A DNA stretch of 64,000 nt from Alteromonas indica (GCA_003056425.1 PYVY01000001.1:310001-374000), one strand, 5' to 3'. Positions 21,478 to 30,711 are shown, counted from the stretch's first letter. Numbers and translations: made by a program. Notes: generated from the sequence alone by a model not told the origin.

Positions 21478-22349
21478 TGGACCCGGTTAAACGAAGCCTC
21501 GCCACCCTGCACATTACCGTTATTTTGCTGGGTGGGACGGCGCTGTTTTCGCAAATTATTTCTTTGTCGGCGCAGGATATTACCCTGGGCCGATCGCTAT
21601 TTGCCTGCGCCGCGCTATTCATTTTCTTAAAGCTGACGAAGACCTCTTTTACTCTGCACAATAAAAAAGACTATATCGTCGCTATTGGGCTGGGCGCTAT
21701 AATGGCCTTACACTGGATAACGTATTTCGCAGCTATGCAATACGCCAGCGTGTCGGTGGGAATGATAGCTTTATTTACCTTTCCCGTTATCACCGTCCTT
21801 ATCGAGCCCATGTTTGAACGCTCTGCGTTACAATGGCAAGATATCTTTAGTGCCCTGGTGGTCTTTGCAGGTATTGCGCTGATTGTGCCAGAAGGCTCGC
21901 TGGAAAATGATGTGACGCTGGGGGTTATAATAGGCGTAGGTTCGGCTATTTTGTATGCCGTCAGAAACCTTGCCCATCGTCATTACTTTTCACAGTATTC
22001 CGGGGCCAAAGCCATGGCATGGCAAATTCTGGTGGTGTGTCTGTGCTTACTGCCTATGACCAGCAGCACGCTGCTAAATGCCAGTAGCCAGAACTGGTTG
22101 TTATTATTGGCGTTAGGCACTGTATTCACCGCCCTGCCACATGCCCTTATTGCGGCTTCTCTGGCCCATTTAAAAGCGAAAACCTTTGCCCTTATTGCCT
22201 GTATGCAACCCTTTTACGGGGTGTTGTTGGCGATATTTTTGCTGGGCGAAAACCCTACCTGGCAAACCTTTGTAGGAGGCCTTTTGGTAACCTCGGCCTC
22301 TGTTTATGAAACCATTAAAACGCACAAACAGCAAAAGGCAACCAACTAA
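21477..22349 (+). CDS. EamA/DMT-family transporter
   Basis: The 290-residue protein has ten hydrophobic segments arranged as two EamA repeats (second half begins near VTLGVIIGVGSAILYAVRNL). This is the drug/metabolite exporter fold, and the substrate cannot be read from sequence. The ATG at 21477 overlaps the psd stop (TGATG); a TTG 3 bases earlier is less likely. The stop overlaps the ATG of the glycerophosphodiesterase gene, so psd, this gene and the next look like one translationally coupled operon. Confidence 0.88.
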   Translation: MDPVKRSLATLHITVILLGGTALFSQIISLSAQDITLGRSLFACAALFIFLKLTKTSFTLHNKKDYIVAIGLGAIMALHWITYFAAMQYASVSVGMIALFTFPVITVLIEPMFERSALQWQDIFSALVVFAGIALIVPEGSLENDVTLGVIIGVGSAILYAVRNLAHRHYFSQYSGAKAMAWQILVVCLCLLPMTSSTLLNASSQNWLLLLALGTVFTALPHALIAASLAHLKAKTFALIACMQPFYGVLLAIFLLGENPTWQTFVGGLLVTSASVYETIKTHKQQKATN

Positions 22350-23056
22350 TGTGGATTTTGGGGCACCGCGGTGCCAGTCGCGATGCACCCGAAAATACGC
22401 TTAGCGCCTTTAAGTTGGCGTTTGCTCAGGGTGCGGATGGCATAGAATTCGATACCTACGAACTAGCCGAAGATATTATTGTTTTTCACGATAAAACCCT
22501 CACCCGCACCACAAATGGCCAGGGGGAAGTACTGGATCATAGCCTGGCCCAGCTACGGCAGTTAGATGCCGGGGAGCGCCAGCAAATTCCTTTGCTAAAT
22601 GAAGTGCTAGGCTGTTGTGATAATACCGCGCTGTGTAATATCGAAATTAAGCAGTTAGCCAGTGTAGACAGTTGGCTTAGCAAACTTGATTGCGCATTAC
22701 AGCTTAGCCAGATGAACCCTGCCCGCTTACTTATATCGTCGTTTACCCATGGCTGGTTACAGCAAATAGCACAGCGGCGGCCAGACTTATGCTTAGGCGC
22801 ATTGACGGCTACCTCGGCTGAAACAGGGCTAAAGTCAGCAATGGCTATGAATGCCTATTCGGTCCATTTTGCGCTGGATGTAGTTGACGAGCGCTACGTC
22901 AAACATGCCCATCAGGCAGGCCTTAAAGTATTGGTGTACACCGTGGATTTGCCGGCTGATATGCAGCGTCTGGCGGCTATGGGGGTGGATGGAATATTCA
23001 CTAACGTACCCGCCATAGCCCGGCAAACACTAACGGATGCGGGGTACCTTTCATAA
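22349..23056 (+). CDS. Glycerophosphodiester phosphodiesterase
   Basis: The 235-residue GDPD-fold enzyme hydrolyses deacylated phospholipids to glycerol-3-phosphate and an alcohol. Key motifs: LGHRGASRDAPENTL (residues about 4-18, catalytic His and Arg), DGIEFDTYELAED (metal ligands) and VFHDKTLTRTTNGQG. The C-terminal VYTVDLPADMQRLAAMGVDGIFTN is typical. There is no signal peptide, so it is cytoplasmic and UgpQ-like. It is coupled to the upstream transporter (TAATG). Its association with psd fits phospholipid turnover. Confidence 0.92.
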   Translation: MWILGHRGASRDAPENTLSAFKLAFAQGADGIEFDTYELAEDIIVFHDKTLTRTTNGQGEVLDHSLAQLRQLDAGERQQIPLLNEVLGCCDNTALCNIEIKQLASVDSWLSKLDCALQLSQMNPARLLISSFTHGWLQQIAQRRPDLCLGALTATSAETGLKSAMAMNAYSVHFALDVVDERYVKHAHQAGLKVLVYTVDLPADMQRLAAMGVDGIFTNVPAIARQTLTDAGYLS

Positions 23057-23946
23057 CCCCAACGCGTGTCAGGCTTAATGCATGAGGCAAGGTAGCTGCG
23101 AACGTATTGACTAATCTAGTGGCTATTAACGGTGCTAAAAACAAATGCACCAAAACCAGAGCGCTAAATTTCACCTCATAAAGCGCCCCTATAAACCACA
23201 CAATACCTTGAAAGCTTGTGCTAAATCTATCCCCGTGGTCGGTTAATATCCACCCGGCCCGTTCACGCGAGGGCATTCCCGGTGACGGTAAATAACGGCC
23301 TTTACAGCATACATTATTCATCTCACTGAATAATGCTATTCCGGTGGGTCATCGTGCCGGCTTATAACATTGCCGAGGCTCGCTACCCGGTGCACGAAGC
23401 GTGGTATGCCCATTTCCATCATGCGCAAATTTAACCGTCCGCTTCGTTGTGTAACACCCGCTTATTTCATCTGCAGACTTCAACGGTTGTGTCATTTTGC
23501 CTCGATTAATCCAACTGGAAAGCGCTTTTCATTTAAGCTATTGCGCTGAAATTAAGCGGGCGGTCTGATAACGGGCTGTGAATTGAAGTATGGCAATAGA
23601 TACATCAGGGGTAAATGGCGTCTATACATTATATGAGCGTGGCAGTCCCTTTGACTGCTTGTGGGCTTATAAGGCATAGGCCGAGAGCGGAGCTGTTACC
23701 AAGCGGATGGTAAGATGGTCGTGGGGCACGGGGGCAAATAATGTATTAACGCTGCATTAGTATCTTAGGCGGATCCGGGATTAGCCGATACCCCTCGCTG
23801 CATTGCTAGCCAACGACTTTGTTAGTTACGGTTTATTATGGGGGCAATACAGGGTGCTATCGCAGGAGTATGGCAAAATATAATCCGTTAAAGCGGGGCT
23901 TAGTGGTTCATCTGCCCTGCTTCAACGTATTAGTCCAGCGTTAAAA
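23057..23946. other. Long intergenic region without a recognised gene
   Basis: About 890 bases between the phosphodiesterase and merC. A 106-codon minus frame (23001-23321) has a hydrophobic middle but overlaps the end of the upstream gene and shows no family signature or clear ribosome site; it might be a remnant. I see no tRNA, terminator or direct repeat. The length is out of keeping with the compact neighbours. Confidence 0.45.
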
Positions 23947-24378
23947 TTAGCTGCTACCGGTCTCGACAGGTTTACCGATAGGCTGGCGTGAGACGGCACG
24001 CTTAAAACGACGACACAAACGCATATTGATATAGTGGGCTGCCACAATCAACAAAGCACCAGTAGCAATGGTAAAGGGCTCGTACTGCTCACCAAGAATA
24101 TTTTTGTGCCAGTAGATAACCCCGCCAATAGCCAGCATAGCGATTGGGTAATACCGATTATGATAACGCAAGGCACCGCTAAGCAACGCCACAGCACCTA
24201 TCAGCATAGAAATAGTCAAAATCATTCGCTCAAACCACAACTGAGCAAAGAATGTGCTGGAGATAAGCGGCAACAATGGGATAGCAACAGGCAGCGCCAG
24301 ACAATGAAAAGCACAAAGACTGGAAATCCAGATGCCTATTTTGTCTAGTTTGGTTGGATTGTCTGCCGGTAGTGACAT
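23947..24378 (-). CDS. MerC-domain membrane protein
   Basis: The 143-residue protein has four hydrophobic segments and the CAFHCLALP motif (residues about 17-25), the metal-binding cysteine pair in the first membrane helix of MerC proteins. The C terminus is basic. No other mer gene (merR, merT, merA) is near, so a mercury-resistance role is unlikely. A near-perfect Zur operator sits 29 bases upstream of the ATG, pointing to induction under zinc shortage and a possible role in zinc entry. The function is inferred from that site, not demonstrated. Confidence 0.82.
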   Translation of the reverse strand: MSLPADNPTKLDKIGIWISSLCAFHCLALPVAIPLLPLISSTFFAQLWFERMILTISMLIGAVALLSGALRYHNRYYPIAMLAIGGVIYWHKNILGEQYEPFTIATGALLIVAAHYINMRLCRRFKRAVSRQPIGKPVETGSS

Positions 24379-24406
24379 AAATTTTCGGACACCCTTGTTA
24401 AGCCAA

Positions 24407-24427
24407 TGACGTTATAATATAACATTA
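24407..24427. promoter_or_regulatory. Zur-type operator upstream of merC
   Basis: The core GTTATAATATAAC at 24411-24423 is a perfect palindrome and matches the gammaproteobacterial Zur box (GTTATANTATAAC); the flanks TGAC and ATTA are partly symmetrical. It lies 29 bases before the merC ATG, overlapping the likely promoter, as expected for repression by zinc-loaded Zur. Confidence 0.7.
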
Positions 24428-24467
24428 AGGGCCTTTTGCAAAATACCAAGTATAAAATTTAATGTTG

Positions 24468-25304
24468 TTAAGGTAGGGCTGCTGTCACATTACTGGCAAT
24501 TTGCTCTACCGGCGGCGAATTCTGTGGTGCCGCCATGAGTTCGCTTACCGGAACGAGTTTTACCTGTGAGCCGGCCAGGGTGGGAATTATTTTTTGTAGA
24601 AATGCTAATGTCTGTGGATGAGGGTGAGCAATACCAATGGCCGAGCCCTGTTGCCGGGCCAGCTCAATCAGCCGGGCAAACTGCGCCTGCATAAAGGCGG
24701 GTGAATGCTGATGGTCAATAAACACCTGCCGCCGGTCGGTAGGCACGCCCATATTGCGGGCCACGGTTTCAGCCACCGTACTGGCAGTGGTGCGGCTATC
24801 GATAAAAAACAAACCACGGTCTTTGATAGCTTGCATTAATGCCTGCATGGGTAAAGACTGCTCTGTTAAACGACTGCCCATATGGTTATTCACGCCAATG
24901 GCCATGGGTAAGCTATCCAACGCAGCTAAGGTGGTACGCGAGATCACCTCAGGATACATACTGCTGGTCAGAGCTACTGGACCCAGCTGCTTATCGGCCT
25001 GCGACTCCATGGGCATATGCACCATGATATCGCGACCCTGCTGTTGCGCCTTGTGAGCAAGTTCCTGTGCCAACGGGGCGCCGGGTAATACGGAAAACGT
25101 GACCTGAGAAGGCAATGCCAGTGCCTGACGATCAGTATATCGATATCCAATATCATCCAGAATAAGTACCACTTTAGCTACCGGCTGGCGGGTATAAGAA
25201 GGTTCCGCCTGATTTGCGGCTACCCCGCTGGTACTGAGCAAAAGCAAGCACCACAGGCCATAGTGTCGAAAAGCTGAAAAAGCAGTTATTGTTGGTAAGC
25301 GCAC
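24468..25304 (-). CDS. yibQ: Divergent polysaccharide deacetylase family protein (YibQ-like)
   Basis: The 278-residue protein has a signal peptide (about residues 1-30) and a divergent polysaccharide deacetylase fold: VVLILDDIGYRYTDRQAL (about 44-61), VTFSVLPGAPLAQELAH, DIMVHMPMESQ, NNHMGSRLTEQ and IAHPHPQTL. This matches periplasmic YibQ, which lies next to envC in E. coli. The Asp-Asp and His residues are retained, but the substrate is unknown. It follows envC by 145 bases on the same strand. Confidence 0.88.
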   Translation of the reverse strand: MRLPTITAFSAFRHYGLWCLLLLSTSGVAANQAEPSYTRQPVAKVVLILDDIGYRYTDRQALALPSQVTFSVLPGAPLAQELAHKAQQQGRDIMVHMPMESQADKQLGPVALTSSMYPEVISRTTLAALDSLPMAIGVNNHMGSRLTEQSLPMQALMQAIKDRGLFFIDSRTTASTVAETVARNMGVPTDRRQVFIDHQHSPAFMQAQFARLIELARQQGSAIGIAHPHPQTLAFLQKIIPTLAGSQVKLVPVSELMAAPQNSPPVEQIASNVTAALP

Positions 25305-25449
25305 GTCTTTATTATTCTTTTATTATAAGCTAATTATTTACTCATCTTAGCGAGTGTTCGCTCCAGCGCCATACTGGCCTAGTCTGGCTAGGCTAGCGTG
25401 GTGGCAGCTTAACAGCGTTTGCCGATTTATTATATGGCATTTCCCTGGC

Positions 25450-26592
25450 TTATAGCTTCAGCCAGGCTGTCGGGTTCAACGCTTTACCTTTGTGTCTTAT
25501 CTCAAAATACAAATTGGGATTGCTTTGCCCCCCGCTTTGCCCCACCAATGCAATGGTATCGCCGCTGGCGACTTTGTCGCCCGCCTGTTTTAACAACGCT
25601 TGATTATGGCCATACACACTCATAAACCCCTGGCCATGATCCACTATCGCGACCAGGCCAAACCCTTTGAGCCAGTCGGCATACAACACCCGGCCATGAG
25701 ATATAGCGCTAACCGCGCTGCCTTCAGAAGCTTCGATAACAATACCTTTCCAGCGCACCTGCCCTTGGCGGCGGGTACCAAATAAGCGCCGCACCGTGCC
25801 GGCCGCTGGCGCTCCCAGCTTCCCTTTTAGCGGAGCCAGGCCAGCCAGCTTCGTATTGGCGCGCTCGGCGGCCCGACGCGCCTCTTCTATGGCGGCGATC
25901 AATGCTTGCTCGTTGGCTGCCAGCTCTTTTACCTTCGCCGCATCGCTGGCTATTTTTTGGTTGAGCTTGGCTAATGTTTGTTTACGGTCCTGCTGACGCG
26001 TTAGCAATTCTGCGCGCTGATCTTCTTGTTGGCTGGCCAGTTGGATTAGTTCGCTGGCTTTATCTTCGAGCGCTGCGTTAACGGTTTTCAGCCGTGCCAC
26101 ATTACGCTCGAATTTGACAATTTCGCGCTGGCGAGCCTGGCTGACATATTTGTAATAAGTCAGCACCCGCTCAAACGATTTTGCTTCTTGTTGATAAAAA
26201 ATCATTTTGGCGTAATCGTAATGACCCGCCATAAATGCGCTACGTAACTGACTTGCCAACATTGACTGCTGAGCCAATATTGCCTGTTGTAAGGTTTGTT
26301 GCTCAGCTTGCAGCTTTTGCTGCTCATCCCGATTAGCGTCTAAAGCTTGTTGGGTTTGATTGAGCGCGGTGGCTACGCGGCCTATTTCTACCTCTGACTC
26401 CGCCAGGAACGCTTGTAAATCTTCAGCGTCAGCCTGGTTGGCTTGCAAAGTCTGTTGTCGAGATTTAAGTTGCTCGCGTAATGCTTCAAGTTTTGCTTGT
26501 TGATCGTCTTGCGCCTGCACAGGTCCCCCAATACAGGTCACTAAACTAAAAAACAGCAAGCATAGGCACCAACGCGTTGGCCTGAGGGTCAT
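25450..26592 (-). CDS. envC: Murein hydrolase activator EnvC
   Basis: The 380-residue protein has a signal peptide (residues about 1-28), a long coiled coil (about 30-240, rich in Gln, Ala, Leu) and a C-terminal LytM domain (about 255-380: VYGHNQALLKQAGDKV, NLYFEIRHKGKALNPTAWL). The first LytM metal-ligand segment is degenerate (KGIVIEASEGSAVSA, no HxxxD), as in EnvC, which activates amidases AmiA/B at the septum rather than cutting peptidoglycan. It is upstream of yibQ. In E. coli gpmM precedes envC; here it is absent. Confidence 0.93.
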   Translation of the reverse strand: MTLRPTRWCLCLLFFSLVTCIGGPVQAQDDQQAKLEALREQLKSRQQTLQANQADAEDLQAFLAESEVEIGRVATALNQTQQALDANRDEQQKLQAEQQTLQQAILAQQSMLASQLRSAFMAGHYDYAKMIFYQQEAKSFERVLTYYKYVSQARQREIVKFERNVARLKTVNAALEDKASELIQLASQQEDQRAELLTRQQDRKQTLAKLNQKIASDAAKVKELAANEQALIAAIEEARRAAERANTKLAGLAPLKGKLGAPAAGTVRRLFGTRRQGQVRWKGIVIEASEGSAVSAISHGRVLYADWLKGFGLVAIVDHGQGFMSVYGHNQALLKQAGDKVASGDTIALVGQSGGQSNPNLYFEIRHKGKALNPTAWLKL

Positions 26593-26886
26593 GAATCTAC
26601 GTTAATCAGGGGATTATCCTGACATTTCATCAGGTTTTGGCCGACCCAGCAAGTACCTGCTGATAATCAGTACAGATAGGCCCACCGTGCACAGGCCTGT
26701 TGTCTACCTGATAGCCGCGATGGCTTAGTGCATAATGAATGCCAGCGAACCACCCCTGAGGCGTCGGTCTGACTAACAAAGTAAAATGTATAGTCAAACG
26801 CCACCAATCGGGGGGCGGTGCTGGTTTCTTAGCAGATTTTCTATATACTTTGCTCTCTTTTTTTGTGATCTGTAAGGTTAGAAGTA

Positions 26887-27312
26887 ATGGATCAGCTGAT
26901 CGAATTTGCAAGTAATAACATTATTTTGGCCGGCATTTGGGTAGCCCTGGTTGCGCTGCTGGTATATAGCTTTGTCAGTGGGCTGACATCGTCTGTTAAA
27001 GAAGTGAATACTCACGAGCTCACGTTGCTAATGAACAAGCAAGATGCGGTTGTATTGGATGCCCGTACCCCCAAAGAGTTTAAAGCTGGACATATTCTGG
27101 GTGCTCGCCAGATCAAGCCTGAAGAACTGAAGAGCCGTGATTTCAAAAAACTTGAAAATCAAAAGGACAAACCCATTATCGTAGTATGCGCAATGGGAAC
27201 TAGCGCTCGTTCGGTTGCATCGGCTATGGCCAAAGCTGGCTTTAGTGATGTGAAAATGTTGAAAGGCGGAATGAATGCCTGGCAAAGCGCCAATCTGCCC
27301 GTCGCGAAATAA
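26887..27312 (+). CDS. yibN: Membrane-anchored rhodanese-like protein (YibN)
   Basis: The 141-residue protein has one N-terminal membrane segment (about residues 13-34) and a single rhodanese domain with DARTPKEFKAGHI (about 58-70) and the active-site loop VVCAMGTSARS (Cys near 99). It is a probable sulfur-transfer protein facing the cytoplasm. It begins the conserved yibN-grxC-secB-gpsA order known from E. coli and ends 8 bases before grxC. Confidence 0.9.
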   Translation: MDQLIEFASNNIILAGIWVALVALLVYSFVSGLTSSVKEVNTHELTLLMNKQDAVVLDARTPKEFKAGHILGARQIKPEELKSRDFKKLENQKDKPIIVVCAMGTSARSVASAMAKAGFSDVKMLKGGMNAWQSANLPVAK

Positions 27313-27320
27313 GGTTGACT

Positions 27321-27578
27321 ATGAGCAAGGTAGAAGTATACAGCAAAGGCTATTGCCCATTTTGCCATCGTGCAAAAGCGTTGTTAGCTGAAAAAGGCGT
27401 AGATTTTATTGAATATGGTATTGATGTACGCCCTGAGTTACGTGATGAAATGATTTCCCGCGCAAATGGTGGGTATACGGTTCCTCAAATTTTCATTAAT
27501 GACCAGCATATTGGTGGCTGTGATGATATGTTTGCATTGGATGCCCAGAATAAACTTGATCCCATGCTGGCCGGATAA
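27321..27578 (+). CDS. grxC: Glutaredoxin 3
   Basis: This 85-residue glutathione-dependent oxidoreductase has the active site CPFC (GYCPFCHRAKALL, residues about 10-22), the cis-Pro TVPQIFIN (about 52-59) and the glutathione-binding GGCDDM. ATG 27321 has AAGG 6 bases upstream; the frame also has a TTG at 27315. It follows yibN by 8 bases and precedes secB by 37 bases. Confidence 0.95.
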   Translation: MSKVEVYSKGYCPFCHRAKALLAEKGVDFIEYGIDVRPELRDEMISRANGGYTVPQIFINDQHIGGCDDMFALDAQNKLDPMLAG

Positions 27579-27615
27579 CCGCGGCTAGTATTAATAACGA
27601 GAACTAGGAAGTAGC

Positions 27616-28116
27616 ATGGCTGAAGAAAATCAGGCGAATGGCGCCGCCCCTGAACAACAGGGCGCACAATTTAATATCCAACGTATTTACACTAAGGATA
27701 TTTCTTTTGAATCCCCTAACGCGCCAGCAATTTTTACGAAAGACTGGAAACCGGAAATCAAGCTGGATCTTGACACTAAGACAGCGCAAATTGATGAAAA
27801 TGTCTTCGAAGTAGTGCTGTCAGTGACGGTAACGGCTACTATGGGTGAAGAAACGGCCTTTTTGTGTGAAGTTCAGCAAGCGGGAATTTTTGCCCTGGGT
27901 GAAATGCCGGACCAGAACAAAGCGCATATGTTAGGTTCTTTTTGCCCCAATGTGTTGTTTCCTTATGCTCGCGAGACTATTTCAAACTTGGTTAACCGTG
28001 GTACGTTCCCACCGCTGAATCTGGCGCCGGTTAATTTTGATGCTATCTTCGCTGCTTATATGCAACGTCGCGCGCAACAAGAACAGGATGGACAGCCGCA
28101 AAACCTGGACGCTTAA
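27616..28116 (+). CDS. secB: Protein-export chaperone SecB
   Basis: The 166-residue tetrameric chaperone keeps precursor proteins unfolded for SecA. Recognisable: [19 protein letters not shown] (residues about 18-36), the [12 protein letters not shown] strand, [20 protein letters not shown] and [15 protein letters not shown]. The N- and C-terminal tails are Gln/Ala-rich and acidic as usual. It ends 9 bases before gpsA, so the two are cotranscribed. Confidence 0.97.
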   Translation: MAEENQANGAAPEQQGAQFNIQRIYTKDISFESPNAPAIFTKDWKPEIKLDLDTKTAQIDENVFEVVLSVTVTATMGEETAFLCEVQQAGIFALGEMPDQNKAHMLGSFCPNVLFPYARETISNLVNRGTFPPLNLAPVNFDAIFAAYMQRRAQQEQDGQPQNLDA

Positions 28117-28125
28117 TTTAATATT

Positions 28126-29133
28126 ATGCAAACCACGGATTCTATTACCGTATTAGGGGCGGGGTCGTACGGCACCGCCCTTGCTTTTTGTCTGGCCCGA
28201 AACGGTCACCCCACCCTGTTGTGGGGCCGCGACAAAGCCCATATGGCAGAACTTGATGAGCAACGGGAAAACGCGCGCTACTTACCCGGCGCCACCTTTC
28301 CCGAAGCATTAATCATCCAACCCGATTTAGCCAACGCTATCGCCGCCAGTAACGATATTTTGGTGGTGGTGCCCAGCCATGCCTTTAAAGCCATGCTGGA
28401 AGCCCTCAAACCCTTGCTCACGCCTGCCCATCGAATTATCTGGGCCACGAAAGGGTTAGAACCAGGTACGGGCCGCTTATTACGCGAAGTAGCGCTGGAT
28501 GTATTGGGTGACCGCTATCCATTAGCAGTGCTGTCGGGGCCTACTTTCGCCCGGGAGATGGTTGCCGGTTTGCCTACCGCTATTTCTCTCTCGTCGGAAG
28601 ACGAAGCGCTTATTGACGAGTTTGCGGCCAAGTTACACTGCAGTAAAACATTTCGGGTATATAAAAATCCGGACTTTATTGGAGTGCAATTAGGCGGTGC
28701 GGTTAAAAACGTCATCGCTATTGGCGCAGGGCTGGCAGATGGCCTTGGGTTCGGCGCAAATGCGCGTACCGCACTTATTACCCGAGGTTTGGCAGAACTC
28801 ACCCGACTTGGGGTAAAGCTTGGCGCGCAGCCGGAAACCTTTATGGGTATGGCTGGGCTGGGCGATTTAGTGCTCACCTGTACTGATAACCAGTCGCGAA
28901 ACCGCCGCTTTGGGTTGGCTTTGGGTGAAGGTAAAGATGTTAAACGCGCTATGGATGATATCGGCCAGGTGGTAGAAGGTTACCGCAATACCGAAGAAGT
29001 TCACACGCTGGCTGCCCGGGTCGGGGTGGAAATGCCTATTTGTGAGCAAATTTATGCTGTGCTTTATCAGGATAAGCCACCGCGCGAAGCAGCAATGGCT
29101 TTATTAGGCCGCACCCTTAAAAGCGAAACCTGA
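28126..29133 (+). CDS. gpsA: Glycerol-3-phosphate dehydrogenase [NAD(P)+]
   Basis: The 335-residue enzyme reduces dihydroxyacetone phosphate to sn-glycerol-3-phosphate for phospholipids. Visible: the Rossmann motif [12 protein letters not shown] (residues about 9-20), [12 protein letters not shown] (about 139-146), the catalytic Lys region [20 protein letters not shown] (about 189-208), [10 protein letters not shown] and GLGDLVLTC. It ends the yibN-grxC-secB-gpsA run and is followed by a terminator. cysE, which follows gpsA in E. coli, is not present. Confidence 0.97.
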   Translation: MQTTDSITVLGAGSYGTALAFCLARNGHPTLLWGRDKAHMAELDEQRENARYLPGATFPEALIIQPDLANAIAASNDILVVVPSHAFKAMLEALKPLLTPAHRIIWATKGLEPGTGRLLREVALDVLGDRYPLAVLSGPTFAREMVAGLPTAISLSSEDEALIDEFAAKLHCSKTFRVYKNPDFIGVQLGGAVKNVIAIGAGLADGLGFGANARTALITRGLAELTRLGVKLGAQPETFMGMAGLGDLVLTCTDNQSRNRRFGLALGEGKDVKRAMDDIGQVVEGYRNTEEVHTLAARVGVEMPICEQIYAVLYQDKPPREAAMALLGRTLKSET

Positions 29134-29173
29134 AGCAAACACTTTAGTGTATAGCCTGGCGTGGTAAAGCAGA

Positions 29174-29206
29174 TAAAAAGCCGTGTTTTAATGCACGGCT
29201 TTTTTG
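29174..29206 (+). terminator. Terminator after gpsA
   Basis: AAAAAGCCGTG and CACGGCTTTTTT pair over 10-11 bp around an 8-base loop (TTTTAATG), followed by a T tract. It closes the yibN-gpsA operon. Confidence 0.9.
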
Positions 29207-29875
29207 CATCTATAGGGATATGCCTTTAATTGTTTACCCGGCTTGGTTTGTTATTACCTAAAGCTTATCAGTTGGCTGCTCCCAATTCAGGTCAGCATAC
29301 GGTCTGGTTTATATAAACCCTGCCATTGGTATGCTTACCGATAATCAAAATAACCGGATTTTCTCGTTATTCAGGGTGGGCTTTGCTATTTACGCCGCTT
29401 CTATTAATAGGCGAAGAATCAACTATATTGCAGCTGTAACCATTAGTTTTCCCCTATATTCTTGTTTATGGGGGGATTAGGCAAACGCATTTATTATCTT
29501 TTTCGCGTCTGGCCATTGCTGAAAAGCCCGTGCTGGCGCGGGCTTGGTCGGTTATTCTGGTATTCGGTGTCATACTTTTAAACAATGCGAATTTGCGAGT
29601 TACAAGAGCCCGGGGGATATTGCAATTAACCCTTTAAAACCAATACCTTAGTAAACAAGAGACAGCCACGCCAATAAGCATATTCATCCTAAAGTTGTAT
29701 TTATTTTGGTACTTTTCCATTAAATGTAGTCAGGAATTTTTACAGTGATGCTAAATTAGTAGTACATAATTATCCTTTTTCCTTGTTATTCAGTAACTTG
29801 CCAACTTGGCACCATAGCTGCAATAGTCTTAGCGTGGCTGATGTGGGCCAACTTAATTTGGAATATGGAAGACTT
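29207..29875. other. Intergenic region upstream of the PEP-CTERM gene
   Basis: About 670 AT-rich bases with no convincing reading frame. A GC hairpin (AAGCCCG/CGGGCTT, 29523-29544) lacks a good T tract on either strand. The last 200 bases presumably carry the promoter of the well-expressed-looking gene that follows. Confidence 0.4.
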
Positions 29876-30631
29876 ATGAAAATCAAAACTTTAGTAAAAT
29901 CTTTAGCTCTGACTGCTGGTATCGCAGCGTCTTTTTCTAGCTATGCTGACTTTGTAGAATTCACTGTAGATGAAAGCAGTGTAGCTGCTGGTGGCGCGTC
30001 TATCGATGCGAACAAAATCAACGGTGGTTATGTTGAGAATCTGACTTTTGACGGCGCTGGCAACTTTGAAGCTGACGCATTCGCAACTTTCGGTTTGTTC
30101 TATAACAACGGCCGTGTAGTTAAAGGTTCTGGCCTTAACTCTTTCTATACTCTTTATGCAACGTTTTCTGCTGAAGGTTCTGTAACGCCAAATGCGAATG
30201 GCTTTACTTTTGAAGGTACCGAAGGTGGTTTCCAGTTCTTCATGGACCCTTCTAACGATACAGCCGTATCTGATTTTGCTGACCTGTCTTTGTCTAACAC
30301 TGGTGATGACTACCTATTAGGTAGCTCAAGCTCACTGGGTGCAAACCTGGGTTCTTCAGTAACTGCGAATGGCGTAACGACTACTTCATTCAACTTTGAC
30401 TTCTTCAACTTTGAACTGACTGCTGAAGGTGACCAGTATTTCGTATCTCCACAGCCTTTCTCAATGAAAGTTAACGTAAATGGTGACTTTGATTCGTTCA
30501 ACCCAGCTGGTAGCCAGTCTATCACTGGTGACGTAAGCGCCCAGTTCTACGAAGTACCAGAGCCATCTACTCTGGCGGTATTGGCGCTTGGCCTGCTTGG
30601 CCTTGGTGCTAGCAGCCGTCGTAAAGCGTAA
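29876..30631 (+). CDS. PEP-CTERM sorting-domain protein
   Basis: The 251-residue protein has a signal peptide (about residues 1-24, ending SSYA) and a C-terminal PEP-CTERM tail: VPEPSTLAVLALGLLGLGASSRRKA, that is the VPEP motif, a hydrophobic segment and a basic end. Such tails are recognised and cut by exosortase. The body is Asp/Asn/Gly/Ser/Phe-rich and probably beta-sheet; no catalytic domain is recognised. The ATG at 29876 follows GGAAG; an upstream in-frame start at 29783 would bury the signal peptide. Codon choice is strongly biased to favoured codons, suggesting high expression. It stands alone, with a strong terminator after it and no exosortase in the window. Confidence 0.9.
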   Translation: MKIKTLVKSLALTAGIAASFSSYADFVEFTVDESSVAAGGASIDANKINGGYVENLTFDGAGNFEADAFATFGLFYNNGRVVKGSGLNSFYTLYATFSAEGSVTPNANGFTFEGTEGGFQFFMDPSNDTAVSDFADLSLSNTGDDYLLGSSSSLGANLGSSVTANGVTTTSFNFDFFNFELTAEGDQYFVSPQPFSMKVNVNGDFDSFNPAGSQSITGDVSAQFYEVPEPSTLAVLALGLLGLGASSRRKA

Positions 30632-30678
30632 GTCACGCTTTAACCTAAAGCTGGCCCAGTGTCAGCTTTAGCATAGCT

Positions 30679-30711
30679 AAAACGCCAGTCAGCTTCTGAC
30701 TGGCGTTTTTG
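30679..30711 (+). terminator. Terminator after the PEP-CTERM gene
   Basis: A 14-bp perfect stem (AAAACGCCAGTCAG with CTGACTGGCGTTTT) closes a 3-base loop and runs into five T. A second weaker stem (AAAGCTG/CAGCTTT) lies just before it. Confidence 0.92.

Noticed and set aside
23001..23321. 106-codon minus frame with a hydrophobic core
   Set aside because: It overlaps the end of the glycerophosphodiesterase gene, lacks a clear ribosome site and shows no family signature.
23947..24378. Mercury-resistance determinant
   Set aside because: Only a MerC-type gene is present, with no merR, merT, merP or merA, and the upstream operator is of the Zur type.
26630..26911. 93-codon minus frame between envC and yibN
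   Set aside because: It overlaps the yibN start and has no resemblance to GpmM or another known protein; probably chance.
29523..29544. Terminator hairpin in the spacer before the PEP-CTERM gene
   Set aside because: The stem is real but lacks a convincing T tract on either strand and no gene ends nearby.
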